64,000 bases of DNA from Branchiostoma floridae (taxonomy: Eukaryota; Chordata; Leptocardii; Amphioxiformes; Branchiostomatidae), in NCBI RefSeq assembly GCF_000003815.2, contig NC_049982.1:3212663-3276662 (forward strand), in the 5' to 3' direction. The notes beneath the pieces are model-generated. The model saw nothing but the letters and a program-made list of their open reading frames with translations. It ran no database searches and was not told where the DNA came from. Positions within the stretch are counted from its first letter, which is position 1. Each line of letters starts with the position of its first letter. The translations under genes were made by a program, and so were the position numbers. Below are positions 11,760 through 22,600 of this stretch, one piece after another.

Positions 11760-12192
11760 AACATAACTGGACACTCTATATATGTAGCATGTAATCCCTT
11801 TTTCCCAAACTAACCCTTAGGCCTCCCTATTACCTTTACCTTATTTTTGGAAATTTTGGGTTTGCAATTCAATCGAACAAAGTCTTCTTCCTTTCACAAC
11901 CTTCTTTCAATTCTTCCGCAGACGTTTCGGCGAATATCTGTCACGGGTTTGGCAACTATCTATCTGTTACGGATTTGCAATTCAGTTTATAACTGCCAAG
12001 CCCAAATAACGCTCTCATCTCTAATCCTATCTTACACCTAAACCTTTGTAACCCCACCTTACCCACCCTAATCCTTTAATACCCACAAGTATCGCCCCTT
12101 TGAACTTTACTCGTCACCTTTTCAAAGGTGGCACATGTCTTTCCGCATGCGGATGTACAAACAAACTGATTGATATATTCAGATACATGTAG

Positions 12193-12545
12193 CAGGGCTT
12201 GAAATACTGGGTGCATGTGCACCCAGGTGCACCCAAAATTGGAGCTGTGCACCCAATTATTTTCTGTGGGTGTACAGGGTGCACCCAAATATTTTCTTAC
12301 GTTTATGTATGTAAAGATATCAAAGTATACAGTACTAGCATACATTTTTTACATCATATTCTTGACATCTTAGCATTAGAAAGATAATAAAAATGTCTGT
12401 CATGGTACTTGTTTAAGAATTTGATAGCTTGTAACTAAGTTTTATTATTAGGTTATTACTTACACCCAAAAATTTTTTGGTGCACCCAATTTTTTAAGCT
12501 GGGTGCACCAGTGCACCTAATCCCAAAAATGAATTTTGAGCCCTG
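12193..12545. mobile_element. hAT-like MITE, CAGGGCTTGAAAT ends
   Basis: Starts CAGGGCTTGAAAT and ends ATTTTGAGCCCTG. The interior is built of 'gggtgcaccca' words facing both ways. No clean 8-bp target duplication found. Positions 11760-13090 otherwise hold no gene. Confidence 0.75.
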
Positions 12546-13093
12546 GATAGTCAATACACTACTAGTAACAAGTGCGAAGCTAAACAAGTTAAATAGGATA
12601 GAACAGAGGTCTATAGTTAAAAACATTATATAAGGTAGGTAACTACTAACTAGGCAACTGTGTCCTGATGTTAACCATACAATTTTCATGAACAGAGGCA
12701 TGAATGACATTACAGTGATGTTACTGGAGTTTGATGAGAAACTGAAGAAAATACACACAATAAAAACCCTTATGGCACATAATCATATGAACTTAAAAAA
12801 GAGCCATAGGAAGGAGCCAGTGTGTTAAAGCACTAGATTAGGGTAAAAGAGACTGATGGTGACTTACGTGGAACTGACTCAGGCACAGTTTACAATGTAC
12901 ATATGATAAAAGAAATGTAAAGACAACAATAATTATAATAATTGTAACTGTTACAACAGGCATAAGTAAATAATCTCCCCAAACCTTACCCAACCCTAAC
13001 CCTTACCCCCAAACCTTACCCCCTAACCCCTACCAAAACCAACCACCCCCTAACCCTTACCCACTACCCCCCGCCCCCTAACCCTTACCCCAG

Positions 13094-13683
13094 CCTTACC
13101 GTCCCAGCCAGGCACAGGTTTGCCGGAGACCCCCGGGGTGGGGTAACCCTCATCCCCCAGACCCATGTGGCTGGCAGTGATGGCTGATCCCCTCCCTAAC
13201 CCTTACCCCCTACCCCCTATCCCCTAACCCCTAACCCTTACCCCAGCCTTACCGTCCCAGCCAGGCACAGGTTTGCCGGAGACCCCTGGGGTGGGGTAAC
13301 CCTTGTCCCCCAGACCCATGTGGCTGGCAGTGATGGCTGATCCCCTCCCTAACCCTTACCCCCTAACCCCTACCCCCTAACCTCTAACCCTTACCCCAGC
13401 CTTACCGTCCCAGCCAGGCACAGGTTTGCCGGAGACCCCAGGGGTGGGGTAACCCTCGTCCCCCAGACCCATGTGGCTGGCAGTGATGGCCGATCCCCTC
13501 CCTAACCCTTACCCACTAACCCTTACCCCCTAACCCTTACCCCCTAACCCTTACCCCCAAACCCTTACCCCCTAACCCCAGCCTTACCGTCCCAGCCAGG
13601 CACAGGTTTGCCGGAGACCCCCGGGGTGGGGTAACCCTCATCCCCCAGACCCATGTGGCTGGCAGTGATGGCCGATCCAGTCT
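13094..13683 (-). repeat. Exon-12 array of ACSS3: exon plus donor repeated 4 times
   Basis: The complete exon with a good acceptor is 13683-13588. Three further copies (about 13494-13406, 13341-13253, 13188-13100) repeat nearly all of the exon (ATGGGTCTGG... to PVPGWD) and its GTAAGG donor; steps are 182, 153 and 153 bp. The downstream copies lack a good acceptor: 'ctccctaaccc'-type intron abuts them. Intervening intron is (CCCTTAC)n-like. Confidence 0.95.
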
Positions 13684-16600
13684 CTGCAATAGAAAAATGA
13701 CAATCTTTAGTTTTACTTGAGATATTGATGATGAGATATTAGTCGATGTGTCATAATGATTGCAGTAATATTTCATGTGTGTGTGTGTGCATGTGTGTGC
13801 GTATGTGTGTCTGTGTGCGTGTGTGTGAGAGAGAGAGAGAGTGTGTGTGTGTGTATGTGCCTTTTCTGATAACTCAAACAACCAGAGAATCTTCTCCAAA
13901 CTCCCCAGTGCACGTTGCTGAAACCTGTCATGAGCATTACTTGGGTGTGAAGTAATGGTCATGTATGTTGGGATGGTATCTATAGATCATACATTATCCA
14001 ATCTCTGACATGTAGTGCTTATGTCTCAGGCAGGACTGTCCTGGGACATAAGACACAGCAAAATTACCCTGTCCATCAAAAACATGACATGAAACCGGTG
14101 AACAATTACTGTAAAGCATTTAAGTTTGCGGTGATTTCATTTTGCGGTAGCAGGAAAATGGACTTTTCGCAGTCAGGTTTTAAGTTTGTGGTAGCACCAT
14201 GCACTGTAGCATCTGACTGCCATGGAAAAATGTTTGCGGTGGTTTAAAATTCACAGTGAAGCAGCCACCGCAAAAACCGTGGACATTAAACCACCTCAAA
14301 AGTTTCTGCATTTACAGTATTTGGTGGTAGGTAAGAAATTTGAATCAGGATGCAGCACATAGGCTTCCATAGGAACTAACTGCTTACTGAGTCACTTGGG
14401 CTTTCTGCATAGCGTGACATCACGGCAGCAGTGGATTGTTCATTCATTGACAAAGACTCAGGTGCTCTTCAGTCCAATAGGTGGATGAGTCCAATTTTTG
14501 TGTTGGATATTACAGTTAAACTAGTTCAATAAAAAATGAGTTGCCATTAGAAGCAAAAATGTTCTGCTATGACCAAGTATAGCAGAGCTTTTTCTGGAGT
14601 CCTGTCTGGTGGAAGGGCAGGGTTCTAGCAGTGGGCCCCTACGCTAAAATTTGTGACCACTACGCTAAAATAAGGGCCACTACGCTCATTTTTAACTAGT
14701 GTAGTGGTGCTTTGCTTGTTCAACAATGTCTAATCAATATATAAACAATGAAAAATGATGATATACCATTCAAAACTGACTGTGATGTTAACAGAGTATC
14801 AACTTTTAACTATACATTATCAAAATCTCACCTTGGAGGGGCCAAGACCCCCCTTCCACACGAATCTCCTGACTGGTCACTTCGATACCATGCCATTCCC
14901 ACTACGTTAAAGTGAAATCCTAGCTAGAACCCTGAAGGGTCCTACTGACTTAATCCTCTTGAACTTGAAGTTCAGCAACAGACAGTAATCCCTCTCAACA
15001 CTAATGGACTACAACACGTACTGGAAATGATCGAGCAAATGGCATTCCTGACTTTACGTAAAAGCTCCTCACGAGGTGGGCATCAGGTGGTTGAAAGCCT
15101 TCATGAAATATCTGACAGGATTTCATCTACACCTTGTAATGGACTATGCGGTGTACTTGACAAAGTGTAACATCTGTAGTCTTCTGAGAACATGCAGGAT
15201 TATGAAAAATATTTGAAATACTATGGTAAATGGGTTGAAATTTGATCCAAAAATGTGCTGAAATATTTTCAGCACAATTTTGGATTAAGTTTTAAAATGG
15301 ATAAAGGAATAAGGAAATCTAATGGGCTAAATCTGATCCAAAAATATGCTGCCTGAAATATTTTAAGTACATTTTTGGATCAAGCTGTAAAATGGTTAGA
15401 GGAATATTATAAAGAAATCTGACAAGGTATTTGTGCACAGAAATGTATTTCTGATTTCATATTCAAAGCTTTGAGCATAAATTCTCAGATGTTAATATAT
15501 ACTTATGGATGAAATAGCTGTAATTACAACCCTTGCAAAAAAAATTGGACAACTTATCTCAAACAAGTATATCAGTCTATATATATATGTAACGGAACAT
15601 ATACAAACTTACTACTTAATATACTTAATACTAGATATCTTATAATACTCAATCATTACAATCTTAGTTATCTGTGACTTACTATATTTATCTCCCTGAC
15701 CCCTAACTTAATATACTTAATACTAGATATCTTATAATACTCAATCATTACAATCTTAGTTATCTGTGACTTACTATATTTATCTCCCTGACCCCTAACC
15801 CCTGAACTCTAACACAGCTCTGTCTGACCTATCTGCCACCAGTGGTCCGGTACAGGCACCCCCATGACCTCCCGTGTCCAGTGCTGACCCCTAACCCCTG
15901 AACTCTAACCCAGTCCTGACCTGTCTGCCACCAGTGGTCCAGTACAGGCACCCCCATGACCTCCCGTGTCCAGTGCTGACCCCTAACCCCTGAACTCTAA
16001 CCCAGTCCTGACCTGTCTGCCACCAGTGGTCCAGTACAGGCACCCCCATGACCTCCCGTGTCCAGTGCAGGGTTTCAGAGTCGCAGTGTTCTCCAGCCAC
16101 ATAGAAGTTCCTCAAACTGGGAAAAAAGACGAAGCTTAATGAATACATTCCTGATAGAAGCAGAGAAAACTGGTCTATATGTTACATTTAGAGATCTTCG
16201 ATGCTTTGCAGGGATGAAGAGTCACAGAAAAATCACGTGTGGACTGTCAACAAACTTCAGTAACAATTCGAGCGAACCACTAAATACACTCTTAGGCTAG
16301 GGACTTCCTTGGTTTGTCAGAAAGTTGGACAAACTGGCGGACAACTCAAGTGGAAAACTCGTTGGGAAGTGTGCATATTTCTTTTCTTTCTGCAACACAA
16401 TAAAGTCAAATACTAACATCGTGAACATTGCTGTACAGTGTAATAAGTTAGATTGAACTTATAATGTAGAAAAAATGACCAAAAGCAGTCACTGTGACTT
16501 GCTTTTTAATAATGCTTTGATCAATCAGATTCTACAATACAGTCATACCTTTAACAACAGTCAAAGAGACGGTGAACACTTTCAGAAAAAGCATGAAATA

Positions 16601-19600
16601 ATGCAGTTTTAAACCTGAATGTCTTACCTTAGCTTTATATAGCTTTAGTAGCGGAGACCCTACAGGAAGCACAGTGGTGGGCAAGAGTCAGAGTGAGACA
16701 GCAGGACAGGAGATGGTGGAAAACAGAAGAATCATGACACAGACACGACATCCAGCAGNNNNNNNNNNNNNNNNNNNNNNNNNNNNNNNNNNNNNNNNNN
16801 NNNNNNNNNNNNNNNNNNNNNNNNNNNNNNNNNNNNNNNNNNNNNNNNNNNNNNNNNNCAGGCAGTCTAGATGCATTGGGTCAATGGCAGATTAAAAGTG
16901 GTCACAGGACCAACATTTCGATGACCGTCTGCCACCTTCCTCAGGGCAATTCTGACTGGTTCCTGTTACACTCTAGATTTTACTAGATTTTTTTTTATTT
17001 ACCTAGAGGTCACCGCAAAACAAGGCTCGTGGAGCCACTCAGGCGTTTTGGGTTACATTACTGAATTGTGAAGAGAGATGTTTGTATACCCTTAATTTAA
17101 ACAGTTTCAGGCTGTACCCTGTGGGGAAGCAAGTCCGTGGAAGCTTATTCCATAGCGATGTTGTTCTAGGAAAAAAGCTCTGAGCGTGGAACTTCCTCCT
17201 GTTAGGTTAGACATGCTAAGACGGGATACAAGACTAAAACCAGACAGCATGGGAGGAGTGGTGCTGGACAGGGACTTCTGGGCAGCCAGCCAGCCACAGT
17301 GGTTCAGGTGGCGGGGAGGGAGAGGCACAAAACATAAGTCATGTAACTTACTAAAGTCAAGTCTAGATTTTACTGCCAGCAGATGGCGTCCCAAACACGA
17401 ACTATTTGTACATATACATAGATCTGGTAGATTATAGTACCAGTGGTTTGCAGAATGCAGTCCCTAACAAAGCAGTTATGTAGGTAGGTATGTACAGAAA
17501 AGTTACACTTACTGTGTGAGAGGGTACTGCTTGGCCAGCTCAGCATTCGGATCCTGAAACAAAGATTATTGAATGGGATAAACAATTAAACCTTATTTCA
17601 CACACTGTCAGGGATTTTTCAAAGCCCAGGGTAACAAATTCTGACACGTAAAGTTCTGACTGACCAGAAATGCTACAAAATTGACCCATATAACTGTTAT
17701 GTCCCCCTCAAAAAGCCTTAATTAAAACAACCCATTTGATAACAATAAAGACCACCTCGGTGTTGGTAATAGCTGAAAACCCGGTGACTAAGCTGAGGAC
17801 TGGTACGTGGTTATGCACAGAAAAAAAACTCCTAAAAATCAATGTATCCCTTTATTTCCCTCCGAAGTTTGCACACATTGTACGTACCTCCTTGCGAATC
17901 GCCCGGATCGCTGTTGGTGCGGTGAACATCCCGGCGGTCCGGTGCTGACTCATGACGCGGAAGAACGCCCCCGCGTCCGGCGTGCCGACGGGCTTGCCCT
18001 GGCGATCACAGGAGGGAACAACGAAGGCTTAGCACAAGTATACAAACATAAGGGATGTCTCTGTAGCTCAACTGGTAGCAGCCTCACGATTGAGCTCCTG
18101 GTTCCAATAAGATGGCAACTGCAAAACCCCATATTCAAATTTAAATTTGTATTTTGTATTTTGGTTGAGGCTACAGCCATCTTTCTGATGGAACCTAAAA
18201 TGGGGGTCCCTTGTCCAAGAGGTGCCTAGAGCACGTTTAAGGTCTTGAGGCTTAGCATCCCCTTCCTTTTATTTACTGTGCTACAGAAACAGAAAGGAAA
18301 TTTGCTGCCCAATGTGCCAGTAGACACAACAAGGTGAACAATAACTTATAAGCAAAGATACCAAAAACTAGCTATAGCAATCCTTGCTTGAAGTATGATC
18401 ACCTTTGCACTTCATGAAGCTTAAAACACACCAGCTACAGATATCATATCGTGTCATATGAAACAAGCTCAAAATGCGTAACATCACCTGTCTATAGCTC
18501 GTACCTAGGCTGCGATAATGCTCGACACAGGTTTTCCAGACCATCTGCATTTTTCTCTCGTGGGCTTCTACTTGTATTCCACTGGCTAAATTGCGCTGCT
18601 GTACCAGATCGATTCTGATGATTCTTACCTCGTACATGACAGTTGTGTTGCCATGCAACAGACAGAACCTTACCTCGTACATGACAGTTGTGTTGCCATG
18701 CAACAGACAGAACCTTACCTCGTACATGACAGTTGTGTTGCCATGCAACAGACAGAACCTTACCTCGTACATGACAGTTGTGTTGCCGTGCAACAGACAG
18801 AACCTTACCTCGTACATGACAGTGGTGTTGCCGTACAACAGACAGAACCTTACCTCGTATATGACAGTGGTGTTGCCGTGCAACAGACAGAACCTTACCT
18901 CGTACATGACAGTGGTGTTGCCGTGCAACAGCGGGGCGTAACAGATGTAGGAGTGACCTACGACCCAGCCCAGGTCAGACGCTGCCCACCACACCTGCAG
19001 AGCAAGAGCACACACTTGTTATGTTACCTTCAAAGAAGGGAACATAATTGTTTTTGCTTTGTTTCTTCTTCTTTTCCGCACAAATAAGGTCAACGACCTG
19101 GACCAGAAAAAAAAATGCTGGCAAAACCTCCTTTTTCCCTCAAGCTCTTCGGCAAAATTGAGTTTTGAGACAGCTCTGTCTGATAGGTCCACACTTTAGG
19201 CAGGCCCACACTGTGATGTCATTCTTTCCACTGACTACATCCAAACTTCCTTTTCTACCACCGACTCTTGTGCAAGTCAACATTGTGACACAGGGTTCAA
19301 AATTATAGTTCCAGAACATGAAAGACCATTTGAGGGGACAAACCCTAATGCCTGGATATATTGTCAAAGTGATGAGATTTTGGCCCCCTAGCAGCCATTT
19401 ATGGTACTGCTGCAGCAGCAGGTGAATTTTTTAATCTCAATATGTTCCATTCACCAAACAGGAGTGGCACATAGCCTTTGTACTCAGGAAGAAGTGACAT
19501 ATGTTTAGTCTCCTAGCAGCTGATTCTGAACCTGCAGGGGCATTTTAGTGAACATTTTTGATATAGGATCACATGAGAAGGGCTGGAGGACTGTGATGAC

Positions 19601-22600
19601 CCTGACCACCCCTCTCGCCTACCTCTTGTGGTTTGATCCCGTAGATGTTCCACATGCTCCAGTGCAGCATGACAGCATGACCCCCACTGGGACGTACCAC
19701 TGCCTGGGAAAAGGGGAGTAAGGAAATCAAAACATGATACTTCAAGTTCAGCCACAATAGACATGAAACCTGAAATGCAGCTTGTTTTTTTTGGTAACTA
19801 TATCTCTATATCATACTGTAATCATTTCACTGCTGACATCTGTCGGTTCAAAAACCTGTACACAACAAAGAAACAAAATCGCAAATGGTCTAATTCTGAC
19901 ATACCTCAACTACAAATATTCTGTATCAAATAGAGACATTGGCAGTCTGTATGTCTCTCTCTCATATTTTCATTCTAAACCCTGGAAGATTTGTCTTTGG
20001 CTAAAGGGCATCCTAAGAAACACAGGAAAAACACAATGAACACAATCTGCAGAGAAGTGTTGACCTTGGGCAGGCCTGTTGTTCCCGAGGTGTACAGCAG
20101 GTAGAGCGGGAACATGGCGTCCACGGGAACGCAGTCGTGAGGCCGCGCCAACGCCATCTCCTCCTCCCAGCAGCACCACTGGTCCGACGGGAGGGACACC
20201 GAGAACTGTGGTGGGAGACCAAATAGCTTTGTTACACTGAGCAATAACTGTGGCTGGAGACCAAATAGTTCCCAAACTGAGCAGGTTCACTGTTCACTTG
20301 TGCCCCCTGTCTTCTATATTTAGTACTACAGGTTAACAGAAGTTGATTTGGGACTTGAGCTTGAATGCAGAACAATGAAACAAATGAAATAGAGGGACAT
20401 TACAGAAACACTGAGAAAGAACAAAAGGAACAGGAAAGAAATCTGAGAAAGGAAAAAGGAAGAAAAAAAGAAAGGAAGGAAGGAAGGAAGGAAGGAAGGA
20501 AGGAGGGAGGGAGGGAGGGAGGGAGGAAGGAAGGAAGGAAGGAAGGAAGGAAGGAAGGAAGGAAGGAGGAAGGAAGGAAGGAAGGAAGGAAGGAAGGAAG
20601 GAAGGAAGGAAGGTAGGAAGGTAGGAAGGAAGGAAGGAAGGAAAGAAGGAAGGAAGGAGGGAAGGTAGGAAGGTAGGAAGGAAGGAAGGAAGGAAGGAAG
20701 GAGGGAAGGTAGGAAGGTAGGAAGGAAGGAGGGAAGGTAGGAGGCAGGGAGGGAGGGAGGGAGGGAGGGAGGAAGGAAAGTGACAGCTGTTTCTCACCAC
20801 AGGCCTGTTGTACAGGATGACTTTAGCCGGCTGGTGTCCGCTGAGCAGCAGCGCCTCCTGTACCATGGGCTGGTACTGCACGATGCGGGAGGGCTCCACT
20901 CCACAGGAGGCCGTCACTATCACCTTGGGCTGGGGCAGGTCAGAGGTCAATTCAGCATAAAATAGACATTACAGAATTAATAGATGCATGAAATGTTCTT
21001 TTCACACCTATCAAACATTGAACGCAAAAAGATCTTATTTCAATGTCTACAAATAATGTTCTATAGTGTCGACATGGTTAGCAATTAATATATCGTGGAG
21101 ACAAACCAACACAATTAAAGCAGGGTTTCTGTTTGAGTCTCTTGATGTACTTTGTTGAACAATAATTGTTATTCTGTTTTGTGTTGTCTCTGTCATCGGG
21201 GCTAAGCCCTTTGTACCAGCCACCATGCTATGTAGTTGGGCAGCCCTGGAGGTACGTGCTGATAACCTATAGATAAATGAAAACAGCCATTGGGGAAGAA
21301 TAGCTGACAACATTGTTAAGCTAAATGTGGATCCAAATAAAGTCAAAGTCAAAGCCATTGGGGAACATCACATTGTGCCATATTGCCAAATTTATCATCG
21401 CTGACTTCTACAAGGGAGTACACTTACACTGTTAATGTGTAGGACACGGAGAATTTTAAAACTCTACCACAGGAGACAAAAGACATTCACCAAGCACACA
21501 GACAGCTACATGTAGTTCATGTATGCCTCCTGTCTTATAGTGTCAGTACTGCAGGTTAAACACAAGCAGTACTACTTACTATAAGTAAATTCTGTCTGTA
21601 GTGATTGTGGCAGGGCTCTAGCCAGCTCGAAATTTTTTTCCGTCGGCCAATTCCCGTTGTCGCGAAAACCGCGAAAATTTAGATAGAAAGACGGAAATGA
21701 GACCTTAAAAAACGAGTTTTTAATGAGATTATATTATGCGAAAGGGCGCCGACACACATTGTCAACAATCATAACAATAGCAAGACAAACAGTGTGTGGC
21801 TTTTACGGCCCCCAAGCCTTTTGTCCGTCAAGGTTTAAAAAATTTTCTGTCACATGCAGCAAATTTCCGTCAATTGACGGAAAAACGGACGCTGGCTGGA
21901 GCCCTGGATTGTGGACTCAAGAATCTGGAGAAAAATGCATACAGCAGACAAACCTGGCAAACCTGGTCACTATAGACAGGCTTCTTGATGCTTGGGTCAA
22001 TGGCGGAAATAATCTAAGCAACCAACTTACAGTTACAGGACAGGGTGGACCGCAAGACTTAGTGTAGTTTTAAATGGCTTTTAAACATGCATGAAATAAA
22101 CTAAAAGTTTAAAACTACATTGATCTTGATCAATAGGGGTAGGGAATCTCCCGAGCAGCCCTCGTAACCCCTGCTTCGCCTATTGGGTCAGTTAGTCCTC
22201 ACTCATAGTGAGCAATTGGGCTGGTCTCAATCATGATGTTTCTGACCTAGGGCGAAGAGATGCTGTTACAGTTCCAATCATGTAACCCGTTACCTTGGAT
22301 GGCCTTCAGGCCTTGTTATGTGGTGATCATTGAGTAAAAAAAAAAAAAAGTTCATCATCATGACTTTCATGTATGTCTTATGTGATGATTATGTAAAACT
22401 TTAACCCTGTGTGTATGTACATGTCTTTCAGTGTGCGTTAGTATTCTGAACCCTGAACCCCCCTACACCTCTCACCTTGGCATGGCCCACCCTGGTGGCG
22501 AGTTCCTTCCCTCCGAACCCCCCGAACACCAGCGAGTGGATCGCTCCGAGCCTGGCCGAGGCCAACATGGCCACCATGGCGTGGGGCGTCATCGGCATGT

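Noticed and set aside
18626-18940. CRISPR-like array of regular repeats
   Set aside because: Units are contiguous without unique spacers, carry an exon end and splice donor, and lie in a eukaryotic gene. The same applies to 45915-46740.
20333-20950. Ser/Leu/Pro-rich 205-codon minus-strand frame
   Set aside because: Most of it is the (GGAA)n microsatellite read as TTCC. Only the exon-5 part (20929-20798) is coding.
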